This document shows positions 7,454 through 14,420 of a stretch of DNA of 19,568 bases, in pieces. The notes under the pieces are model-generated. The model ran no database searches. It saw only the letters and a list, made by a program, of their open reading frames with translations, and was not told the DNA's origin. This stretch comes from Lachnospiraceae bacterium (lineage in GTDB: Bacteria; Bacillota; Clostridia; Lachnospirales; Lachnospiraceae). Made by a program: the position numbers and the translations under genes. Position 1 is the stretch's first letter; every line of letters starts with the position of its first letter. Location: NCBI GenBank assembly GCA_900754855.1, contig CAAEEI010000217.1:1-19568 (forward strand). The letters are read 5' to 3'.

Positions 7454-8578
7454 ATGAAAAAATTAATGAGCTTATTGCTGGTGATGCTGTTGTGTTTCAG
7501 TATTGCAGCCCCATCGGTGCAGGTGGACGCCTCATCCACAGTGCGGATGGAGTATAAGGGTAAGGTTAAAAACTTTAAAAATAAGAAAACTTATGCTTAT
7601 GTAAATAACCAGAAAATCAAACTGGCGAAACAGCCAATTTTTCTGAAATCCGGGTGTTATTCGGGTCCAGTCAATAAGCTTTTGAAGAACAGTTCTCTGA
7701 AAGTTTCGATAATCAGCAGTTCGTCTACTACCTTAACGTTAAAATATGGCTCTAAGGTTATGGTGCTGAACAACGGGAGCCGTTATGCTACGGTGAACGG
7801 TGTGCGCAGCAGGATGGGCGGACCGGCGATGTACGCAAAATATATGGCAACCGGAAAAAGAAAATGGATCGTGCCTTTAAACAGCGTGTGTACCCGTTTG
7901 GGAATCAGCTATAAAATGAAAGGCGGCGTGATCCATATTGGCGGTACGACCAACAGACCGGTGGAGACGCCGGGGATAAGCAATAATGATCCGCAGCCGG
8001 ATCATAACGGACAGATTACACTGGTGCTGGATGCCGGTCACGGGGGCGTTGACTCCGGGGCAACGGGTAACGGTTACCGGGAGAAGCAGATGACGCTTTC
8101 CATCTTGCTGGGCGCTAAGAGATATTTTGATCATGACAGCCGTTTTAAGGTATATTACACAAGAACATCGGATACATATCCAAGTCTTGACGACCGTTGT
8201 AAGCTGGCTAATAACCACGATGCAGATTTATTTGTCAGCGTACATATTAATTCCGCTTCCGCATCGGCAAGAGGCACAGAAACCCTGTATAACTGGAGTC
8301 GGAATACGGTGACGGCAAAAGACGGAATGACGTCGAAGGAGCTGGCTTCTTCTGTTCAGCAGTCTGTGGTGGCTTCCACAGGATTTTCCAACAGAGGACT
8401 GAAAAACCGGACAGATTTAAGAGTATTAAATCAAACGAAAATGCCGGCATGCCTGATTGAGTATGGTTTTATCAGTAATCCGTCAGAAGCAAGAATTATG
8501 AATGCCAATCTTGACCGTTATGGTAAAGAACTCTATGAGGCCATCGTAAGATACCTGCAGTCAGAGCGCAAATTATAA
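7454..8578 (+). CDS. Secreted N-acetylmuramoyl-L-alanine amidase (Amidase_3)
   Basis: This 374-residue protein has an N-terminal signal peptide (cleavage near VDA-S, residues 26-27), a beta-rich region at about 30-165 resembling the copper-amine-oxidase N-like domain of many clostridial surface enzymes, a short linker, and a C-terminal zinc amidase domain at about 188-370. Zinc ligands are visible as H196 (DAGHGG), E210 (YREKQ) and H264 (SVHINS), with the catalytic glutamate E336 (LIEYGF). It would cleave the bond between N-acetylmuramic acid and L-alanine in peptidoglycan outside the cell, serving turnover, cell separation or spore-related wall changes. It sits 6 bases after the regulator gene, with an AAAGGGG ribosome site inside the end of that gene, so the two are most likely one operon. 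A terminator follows 118 bases later. Confidence 0.93.
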   Translation: MKKLMSLLLVMLLCFSIAAPSVQVDASSTVRMEYKGKVKNFKNKKTYAYVNNQKIKLAKQPIFLKSGCYSGPVNKLLKNSSLKVSIISSSSTTLTLKYGSKVMVLNNGSRYATVNGVRSRMGGPAMYAKYMATGKRKWIVPLNSVCTRLGISYKMKGGVIHIGGTTNRPVETPGISNNDPQPDHNGQITLVLDAGHGGVDSGATGNGYREKQMTLSILLGAKRYFDHDSRFKVYYTRTSDTYPSLDDRCKLANNHDADLFVSVHINSASASARGTETLYNWSRNTVTAKDGMTSKELASSVQQSVVASTGFSNRGLKNRTDLRVLNQTKMPACLIEYGFISNPSEARIMNANLDRYGKELYEAIVRYLQSERKL

Positions 8579-8696
8579 AAGACAGGCAGCAGAAGCGGCA
8601 TGAGGAAAGAGCGAAGAAAACCTCAGGTTATCCAATCCGTTATTCTGTGGAAACTGCCGGAATAAAAAGAAAAAATTTTAAAAAAAAGAAAAAATG

Positions 8697-8752
8697 AAAA
8701 GGAACTGCTGTGCAAGGTGACCAGAAAACTTCTGTGGAGCGGTTCCTTTTTT
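8697..8752 (+). terminator. Intrinsic terminator after the amidase gene
   Basis: A 13-bp stem with one G-T pair joins 8697-8709 (AAAAGGAACTGCT) to 8738-8750 (AGCGGTTCCTTTT), and the T run continues to 8752. The 28-base loop contains a smaller hairpin (CAGAA with TTCTG). The bases from 8579 to 8696 hold nothing else I can support. The stem is A-rich on its 5' side and may also work in reverse. Confidence 0.85.
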
Positions 8753-8765
8753 GTGTGCTTTAAAC

Positions 8766-8781
8766 ACACAATATGTTGTAG
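8766..8781. promoter_or_regulatory. NrdR-box-like operator 1
   Basis: ACACAATATGTTGTAG matches about 13 of 16 positions of the known NrdR box pattern (acaCwAtATaTwGtgt). It lies just upstream of the nrdD -35 element and 32 bases before a second copy, the pairing expected for a cooperative NrdR site. NrdR represses ribonucleotide reductase genes when dATP is plentiful. Confidence 0.62.
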
Positions 8782-8790
8782 AATAATGTG

Positions 8791-8819
8791 TTGAAAGATA
8801 CGAACTATTGTGTTACAAT
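8791..8819 (+). promoter_or_regulatory. nrdD promoter
   Basis: TTGAAA at 8791-8796 and TACAAT at 8814-8819 are 17 bases apart. The second NrdR-like box fills the spacer between them, so repressor binding would block RNA polymerase directly. The leader to the nrdD start is about 165 bases long. Confidence 0.7.
8798..8813. promoter_or_regulatory. NrdR-box-like operator 2
   Basis: ATACGAACTATTGTGT matches about 12 of 16 positions of the NrdR pattern; the right half (TATTGTGT) is close to consensus and the left half is weaker. It starts 32 bases after box 1, about three helical turns, and sits inside the promoter spacer. Confidence 0.58.
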
Positions 8820-8992
8820 GGCAATGCACGCCATGGAAAAATGAACAGATTCCCTGACTGTGCAAAGAAAGATGAAAGAAAAAAGCAGAGAGTAAATCGA
8901 ATAAATGCAATAAAGCGGATGTACCATGCAAAGGAGAACAGACTCTTTTTGTACATCAGCCAGCAGGCAAACCATAGACAGGAGAATGAAAA

Positions 8993-11155
8993 ATGAAGAT
9001 TATCAAACGAAGTGGAATGGAAGTAGAATTTGACCGGGAGAAAATTACCAATGCCGTTCGCCGGGCCAACGTAAGCGTAGTAGAGCAGGAGCAGATGAAT
9101 GAGGAGCAGATTCAGGAGATTTCTCAGAATGTGGAGATTATCTGCGCCGGAATGGGGCGCGCCCTCAGCGTGGAGGAGATTCAGGATCTGGTGGAAAACC
9201 AGATTATGAATCAGAAGGCTTTCCGTGTCGCCAGCAACTATATTACCTACCGTTATAAACGTGCGCTGGTACGTAAATCCAATTCCACCGACAAGCAGAT
9301 TTTAAGTCTGCTGGAGTGCAATAATGAAGAAGTGATTCAGGAAAATTCCAATAAAAACCCGACGGTAAACAGTGTACAAAGGGATTATATGGCAGGAGAA
9401 GTCAGTAAAGACATTACCCGTCGTTTTCTTTTGCCGGAGCATATCGTGGAGGCGCATGAACAGGGAATCATCCATTTCCATGATTCCGATTATTTTGCGC
9501 AGCATATGCATAACTGCTGTCTGGTCAATCTGGAAGATATGCTGCAAAACGGAACAGTCATCAGTGATGTGATGATTGAAAAACCAAAAAGTTTTTCCAC
9601 GGCCTGCAATATTGCTACCCAGAGCGTGGCGCAGATTGCCAGTTCCCAGTATGGCGGACAGAGTATCACTCTTTCCCATTTGGTTCCTTTCGTGCAGATC
9701 AGCCGGGATAAATATCGTCTGGAAGTCCGCAAAGAGTTTGAAGAAGAGGGCATGCCTTTTGACGAGAAGAAGATTAATGAGATCGCAGAGATGCGGGTGC
9801 GTAAGGAAATCAAACAGGGTGTGCAGGTCATTCAGTATCAGGTGATCACCCTGATGACCACCAATGGCCAGGCGCCGTTTGTTACTGTCTTTATGTATCT
9901 GGATGAAGTGGAAGAAGGACCGGCCAGAGACGATCTGGCGCTGATCATCGAGGAAATGCTCAATCAGCGGATTCTTGGTGTAAAAAATGAAAAAGGAGTA
10001 TATATTACCCCTGCTTTCCCGAAACTGATTTATGTTTTGGAAGAAGATAATATCCATGAGGACAGCAAGTACTGGTATCTGACGAAGCTGGCAGCGAAAT
10101 GTACGGCAAAACGTCTTGTGCCGGATTACATTTCCGAAAAAATGATGAAGAAACTGAAAAAGGGAAACTGTTATCCTTGTATGGGATGCCGTTCTTTCCT
10201 GACCGTATATGAAGATGAAAACGGTAAACCGAAATTTTATGGCAGATTTAATCAGGGTGTTGTGACCTTAAATCTTGTTGACGTTGCCTGCTCGTCTGGA
10301 AAAGATATGGATCGCTTCTGGGAAATTTTTGATGAACGTCTGGAACTTTGCCATGAGGCGCTTCTGTATCGTCATAATCGTCTGAAAGGTACGCCGTCCG
10401 ATGTTGCGCCAATTCTCTGGCAAAATGGCGCCCTTGCCCGCCTGAAAAAAGGCGAGAAGATTGACGAGCTGCTTTACGGCGGTTATTCCACCATATCTCT
10501 TGGTTATGCCGGTCTTTGTGAATGTACCCGGTATATGATGGGCGTCAGTCATACCGATAAAAAAGGAAAAGAATTTGCTCTTAAAGTAATGCAGCATATG
10601 AATGATGCCTGCAATAAATGGAGAGAAGAAAGTAATATTGACTTCAGTTTATACGGAACTCCGCTGGAATCCACCACGTATAAATTCTCCCGCTGTCTGC
10701 AGGAACGTTTTGGTATCATTCCGGGCGTTACGGATAAAAACTATATTACCAACAGTTATCATGTACATGTCACAGAAGAAATCGACGCTTTTGATAAGCT
10801 GAGTTTTGAAGCGCAGTTCCAGGAACTTTCCCCGGGAGGTGCAATCAGCTATGTGGAAGTACCGAATATGCAGAATAATATCGAGGCTGTTCTTGCCGTG
10901 ATGAAACATATTTACGATAATATCATGTATGCTGAACTGAATACCAAAAGCGACTATTGTCAGGTGTGCGGCTATGATGGAGAAATCCAGATTGAAAGTG
11001 ATGAACATGGCAAACTGATCTGGAAATGTCCAAATTGCGGAAATACCGATCAGAATAAAATGAATGTTGCCCGAAGAACCTGTGGTTACATCGGAACCCA
11101 GTTCTGGAATCAGGGAAGAACCCAGGAAATCAAAGAGAGGGTAATGCACTTATAA
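8993..11155 (+). CDS. nrdD: Anaerobic ribonucleoside-triphosphate reductase, large subunit
   Basis: This class III enzyme reduces ribonucleoside triphosphates to deoxynucleotides without oxygen, using a glycyl radical and formate as reductant. Its 720 residues contain an N-terminal ATP-cone regulatory domain at about 1-95 (IIKRSG, FDREKITNAVRRA), the barrel with NCCLVN and YPCMGC segments, a zinc site with C656, C659, C679 and C682, and the glycyl-radical motif RRTCGYIG with the radical on G698. All key residues are present. ATG 8993 follows AGGAGAATGAAAA and begins the ATP-cone at the usual place. The activase gene nrdG lies 142 bases downstream beyond a strong terminator, so the pair is not a simple operon. 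Two NrdR-like boxes cover the promoter, which implies control by nucleotide level. Confidence 0.98.
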   Translation: MKIIKRSGMEVEFDREKITNAVRRANVSVVEQEQMNEEQIQEISQNVEIICAGMGRALSVEEIQDLVENQIMNQKAFRVASNYITYRYKRALVRKSNSTDKQILSLLECNNEEVIQENSNKNPTVNSVQRDYMAGEVSKDITRRFLLPEHIVEAHEQGIIHFHDSDYFAQHMHNCCLVNLEDMLQNGTVISDVMIEKPKSFSTACNIATQSVAQIASSQYGGQSITLSHLVPFVQISRDKYRLEVRKEFEEEGMPFDEKKINEIAEMRVRKEIKQGVQVIQYQVITLMTTNGQAPFVTVFMYLDEVEEGPARDDLALIIEEMLNQRILGVKNEKGVYITPAFPKLIYVLEEDNIHEDSKYWYLTKLAAKCTAKRLVPDYISEKMMKKLKKGNCYPCMGCRSFLTVYEDENGKPKFYGRFNQGVVTLNLVDVACSSGKDMDRFWEIFDERLELCHEALLYRHNRLKGTPSDVAPILWQNGALARLKKGEKIDELLYGGYSTISLGYAGLCECTRYMMGVSHTDKKGKEFALKVMQHMNDACNKWREESNIDFSLYGTPLESTTYKFSRCLQERFGIIPGVTDKNYITNSYHVHVTEEIDAFDKLSFEAQFQELSPGGAISYVEVPNMQNNIEAVLAVMKHIYDNIMYAELNTKSDYCQVCGYDGEIQIESDEHGKLIWKCPNCGNTDQNKMNVARRTCGYIGTQFWNQGRTQEIKERVMHL

Positions 11156-11170
11156 AACTGATAAGAAAGA

Positions 11171-11215
11171 AGCATCAGTCAATTTATGTTTAAAAATTGG
11201 CTGGTGCTGTTTTTT
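11171..11215 (+). terminator. Intrinsic terminator after nrdD
   Basis: A 15-bp stem with three G-T pairs joins 11171-11185 to 11194-11208 around an 8-base loop, and T6 follows at 11210-11215. It separates nrdD from nrdG, so nrdG depends on readthrough or its own promoter. Confidence 0.87.
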
Positions 11216-11220
11216 CCATT

Positions 11221-11241
11221 AAAAAAACCGGGAAAGCCCGG
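11221..11241 (-). terminator. Minus-strand intrinsic terminator in front of nrdG
   Basis: On the minus strand CCGGG, a four-base loop, CCCGG and then T7 (plus-strand A7 at 11221-11227) form a compact GC terminator. On the plus strand no T run follows, so it works leftward only. The only gene that could use it is the membrane-protein gene beyond nrdG, whose transcript would then run antisense to all of nrdG. Confidence 0.6.
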
Positions 11242-11297
11242 CGTAATCTTTCTCAGAAAAAGAAATAATGAAAAAATAACCGGAAAGGGGTAAAAAG

Positions 11298-11825
11298 ATG
11301 TATTACGGTGAAATTAAAAAAAGAGATATTGCCAACGGAATTGGTGTGCGAGTATCGTTGTTCGTCAGCGGATGTACCCATCATTGTAAAGGATGTTTTA
11401 ATGAAGAAACCTGGAATTTTCAGTATGGACAGATTTTTACAAAAAAAACACAGGAACAGATTTTAAAATGGCTGGAGCCGGATTATGTGAGTGGTTTAAC
11501 GATTTTAGGCGGAGAGCCGATGGAGTTCGTGAATCAGCAGGAATTACTGCCATTTTTAAAAGAGGTGAAAAAAAGATACCCGGAAAAAAACATCTGGTGT
11601 TATACCGGATATGTACTGGAAAAAGATATTCTGGAAAAAATGGTGCCAAAGTGGAAGGTAACGGCGCCGCTTCTCCAGTTGATCGATGTGCTGGTAGACG
11701 GGCCGTTTATAGAAGAACAAAAGGACATCACCCTGTTATTCCGCGGGTCTTCCAACCAGAGGCTGATTAATCTGCCTGAAACGTTAAAAGAGGGAAAAAC
11801 CATCCTCTGGGAGCCGGAAGAGTAA
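11298..11825 (+). CDS. nrdG: Anaerobic ribonucleotide reductase activating protein (radical SAM)
   Basis: NrdG is the radical-SAM activase that uses a [4Fe-4S] cluster and S-adenosylmethionine to place the radical on the NrdD glycine. Its 175 residues fit the family. The cluster motif C26-X3-C30-X2-C33 (SGCTHHCKGCF) and the SAM-binding GGEP motif (TILGGEPME) are intact, followed by the conserved WCYTGY and VDGPF segments. ATG 11298 has AAAGGGG at 11284-11290. The gene stands after nrdD but is insulated from it by a terminator; I see no strong promoter in the 56 bases between the leftward terminator and the start. It converges on a minus-strand gene with only 19 bases between the stop codons and no rightward terminator in that gap. 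Confidence 0.96.
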   Translation: MYYGEIKKRDIANGIGVRVSLFVSGCTHHCKGCFNEETWNFQYGQIFTKKTQEQILKWLEPDYVSGLTILGGEPMEFVNQQELLPFLKEVKKRYPEKNIWCYTGYVLEKDILEKMVPKWKVTAPLLQLIDVLVDGPFIEEQKDITLLFRGSSNQRLINLPETLKEGKTILWEPEE

Positions 11826-11844
11826 TTGGTTGCTTTTTGTCGCT

Positions 11845-12540
11845 TTAGTGTTTTCCCGGGGCAGAAGTAGTTAAAAACTGTACCAGCATGCCAAGAAGAC
11901 ACAGACCAGCGGTTAAAATCACAGGATATGCGGATAAACGGGATAAAAACGGTACGTCCATATATGTGGAGGCAGTCAGTAACAATCCGGCTGCGGAGGA
12001 ACCGCAGACGAGGGCGGAGGTAAGGATAATGACCGGACGGATGAATTTTAATGCCAGCATACCCACGATGAATCCGGCGACAACGGAAAGGAAGAACTGA
12101 ATATCTCCCGTAAAAGGAAGCAGGGAGGCTCCCGCCATGAAGGCCAGGGCAAAACAGAGGATAAAAATCCCCGCCTGATAGATTTTATAGGCCATCAGGG
12201 AAAGAACCACGGCGCCGCCAAGGACGCAGAGCAAGGCCGCGCCACCGGATAAGTCGAAGAAATGAACGCCGAGCATTCCGCCGGCGATGGCGCCGGTAAG
12301 AAATCCGGTAAGACTCATAAAAAATCTGGAAAGTTTATACCCAAAAAAACAGCCGAAAAGAGCAACGACCAAAGATACGATGGTACCGATGATTTTATAG
12401 GTAGTATCAATATTGCTGATATAATGGCTGAGATTAGAAAGATGAGCGGCGCCGGTTTCAAAGGAATCCGGAAGAAAAGTGCCTGTCTGTGTAAGCTGCG
12501 AGGGCAGTTCGGTAATAAACGTAAGAAAATCAGAAAACAT
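11845..12540 (-). CDS. Multi-pass membrane protein, DUF4203/TM198-like
   Basis: This 231-residue protein has a soluble N-terminal stretch of about 48 residues and then about seven hydrophobic segments (roughly 50-68, 75-95, 99-118, 120-140, 147-165, 167-190 and 203-223). Small-residue repeats such as GFLTGAIAGGMLG and the FGYKL turn after the first helix resemble the DUF4203 (TM198-like) family of unknown function. No signal peptide, catalytic motif or ligand site is recognisable. AAGGAGG on the minus strand at 12548-12554 supports the start. It stands alone between convergent nrdG and divergent gltX and has its own promoter. A passive channel or membrane-organising role cannot be excluded, but nothing in the sequence assigns one; membrane location is the only firm statement. 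Confidence 0.8.
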   Translation of the reverse strand: MFSDFLTFITELPSQLTQTGTFLPDSFETGAAHLSNLSHYISNIDTTYKIIGTIVSLVVALFGCFFGYKLSRFFMSLTGFLTGAIAGGMLGVHFFDLSGGAALLCVLGGAVVLSLMAYKIYQAGIFILCFALAFMAGASLLPFTGDIQFFLSVVAGFIVGMLALKFIRPVIILTSALVCGSSAAGLLLTASTYMDVPFLSRLSAYPVILTAGLCLLGMLVQFLTTSAPGKH

Positions 12541-12571
12541 GTATCTTCCTCCTTAAATGAATGATGATGTA

Positions 12572-12600
12572 AGATTAACATAGTTTACTTTGTTTCGCAA
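12572..12600 (-). promoter_or_regulatory. Promoter of the DUF4203-like membrane protein gene
   Basis: On the minus strand TTGCGA (plus 12595-12600) and TAATCT (plus 12572-12577) are 17 bases apart. The expected leader is about 25 bases and contains the AAGGAGG ribosome site. Confidence 0.5.
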
Positions 12601-12761
12601 TTTTTTCCGCCGGGTTCACTTTATTGATTTTTTCGAAATTTCTCTTTTTGCGGTTTGTCGGAAAATCGCATTGAAAAATTTCTTTTAACCGGAGAACTCT
12701 GCTTTGTGCTTTGTCCGGGGATTGCCGGATGAAATTTTACCGGGGTTTTCTGTACTATGGC

Positions 12762-12790
12762 TTGTGTCGGAAGATTTTTTATACTATAAT
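12762..12790 (+). promoter_or_regulatory. gltX promoter
   Basis: TTGTGT at 12762-12767 and a perfect TATAAT at 12785-12790 are 17 bases apart, giving a leader of about 50 bases. No T-box core or other known riboswitch lies between it and gltX. The bases 12601-12761, between the two divergent promoters, show no feature I can support. Confidence 0.72.
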
Positions 12791-12845
12791 AGCGAGGAAA
12801 AGATACCCTTTATGGGGCTGATAAAAAAGAAGGGAAGAAAAGGTC

Positions 12846-14303
12846 ATGAGTAAAATAAGAACAAGATTTGCGCCAAGTCCGACGGGAAGAATGCATGTGG
12901 GCAATCTTCGTACGGCTTTATATACGTATCTCATTGCAAAGCATGAGGGCGGGGATTTTATATTAAGAATTGAAGATACCGACCAGGAACGTTTTATGGA
13001 TGAAGCCATGGATATTATCTACCGCACACTGGATGCGACAGGGCTGAAACACGATGAAGGTCCGGATAAAGACGGAGGCTATGGCCCATATATTCAGAGC
13101 GAACGTTGTGCGTCCGGTCTGTATATGGAGTATGCCAAAGAATTAATTGAAAAAGGAGAAGCTTACTACTGCTTCTGCGATCAGGAAAGACTGGATTCTC
13201 TGAAACAGGTTGTCGGAGGAAAGGAAATCAGTACCTATGACAAACATTGTCTTCACCTGTCAAAAGAAGAGATAGAAGCCAATCTGGCGGCAGGCAAACC
13301 ATTTGTCATTCGTGCCAATATTCCCAATGAAGGAGAAACCTGTTTCCACGATGAAATTTATGGAGATATAGCGCAGCCAAATGAAGAGCTGGATGATATG
13401 ATTCTCATCAAATCTGATGGATACCCAACCTACAATTTTGCCAATGTGGTGGACGATCATCTGATGCAGATCACCCATGTGGTCAGAGGAAATGAATATC
13501 TTTCTTCCGCACCGAAATACACCCGTTTGTATCATGCCTTTGGCTGGGAAGAACCAAAATATATCCATTGTCCGCTGATTACCAATGAAGAACATCAGAA
13601 GCTGTCCAAACGTTCCGGCCATTCCTCCTATGAAGATCTGATCGAGCAGGGATTCTTAACCGAAGCAGTCGTGAACTTTGTAGCGCTTCTCGGATGGAGT
13701 CCGTCCGATAACCGGGAGATCTTCTCTCTGGAAGAACTGGTGGAAGCATTTGATTATCATCATATCAGTAAATCTCCGGCTGTTTTTGATATGGTCAAAT
13801 TAAAATGGATGAACGGAGAATATTTAAAAGCAATGAACTTTGCTCCATTTTATGAAAAAGCGGAGCCTTATCTGAAACAGGTCATCAAAAAAGATTTTGA
13901 TTTAAAGAAAATTGCCGCTTTAATTAAAACAAGAATCGAAGTATTCCCGGATATTCTGGATATGGTTGATTTCTTTGAGGAAGTACCGGAATACGATGTA
14001 TCCATGTATACCCATAAAAAGAATAAAACCACACCGGAAAAATCTCTGGCTGTGTTAAAAGAACTCCTGCCGGTGCTGGAGGAACAGGAAGATTACACCA
14101 ATGACGCCCTGTATGAAACTCTGCGTCAGTTTGCCAAAGAGAATGAGTATAAACCGGGCTTTGTGATGTGGCCGGTTCGTACGGCTGTTTCCGGTAAACA
14201 GATGACTCCGGGCGGCGCCACAGAGATCATGGAAGTGATTGGAAAAGAAGAAACATGCAAGAGAGTGGAAGCTGCCATCGCCAAGATTGAAGCGGAAGTA
14301 TAA
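12846..14303 (+). CDS. gltX: Glutamyl-tRNA synthetase
   Basis: This class I aminoacyl-tRNA synthetase attaches glutamate to tRNA-Glu in the cytoplasm. Its 485 residues carry the HIGH-type signature in PSPTGRMHVGN (H17-N20), the LRIEDTD motif at about 40-46, a zinc-like cluster around C109-x-C111 and C135-x-H137, NFANVVDDHLM in the active site, and the KMSKS-type loop KLSKR at 252-256. The C-terminal third is the helical anticodon-binding domain. Length and motifs are those of a normal bacterial enzyme. Whether it is discriminating or also charges tRNA-Gln, as in many Firmicutes that use GatCAB, cannot be decided here. It is transcribed alone from its own promoter and ends at a bidirectional terminator. 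Confidence 0.97.
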   Translation: MSKIRTRFAPSPTGRMHVGNLRTALYTYLIAKHEGGDFILRIEDTDQERFMDEAMDIIYRTLDATGLKHDEGPDKDGGYGPYIQSERCASGLYMEYAKELIEKGEAYYCFCDQERLDSLKQVVGGKEISTYDKHCLHLSKEEIEANLAAGKPFVIRANIPNEGETCFHDEIYGDIAQPNEELDDMILIKSDGYPTYNFANVVDDHLMQITHVVRGNEYLSSAPKYTRLYHAFGWEEPKYIHCPLITNEEHQKLSKRSGHSSYEDLIEQGFLTEAVVNFVALLGWSPSDNREIFSLEELVEAFDYHHISKSPAVFDMVKLKWMNGEYLKAMNFAPFYEKAEPYLKQVIKKDFDLKKIAALIKTRIEVFPDILDMVDFFEEVPEYDVSMYTHKKNKTTPEKSLAVLKELLPVLEEQEDYTNDALYETLRQFAKENEYKPGFVMWPVRTAVSGKQMTPGGATEIMEVIGKEETCKRVEAAIAKIEAEV

Positions 14304-14341
14304 TCGACAGAGATACAAAAACAGAAAATATGTGACCCGTA

Positions 14342-14396
14342 AAAAACTGCCGCAGCAGAAAATGTCATCAACACATTTTCCTCTGCGGCAGTTTTT
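14342..14396. terminator. Bidirectional terminator between gltX and the diguanylate cyclase gene
   Basis: A 14-bp perfect outer stem pairs 14342-14355 with 14383-14396 and carries A5 on one side and T5 on the other. An inner 7-bp stem (14359-14365 with 14373-14379) extends it. It serves both convergent genes. Confidence 0.88.
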
Positions 14397-14420
14397 ATGT
14401 TTTCGTTATGGACAGAAAAA

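Noticed and set aside
9302..10057. Minus-strand open frame of 251 codons inside nrdD
   Set aside because: It lies wholly within a well-conserved gene on the other strand, without a ribosome site, promoter or recognisable motif.
12581..12845. Possible T-box leader in front of gltX
   Set aside because: No T-box core (GGTGG-type with ACCGCG) and no specifier-loop/terminator arrangement; the mapped promoter leaves only about 50 bases of leader.
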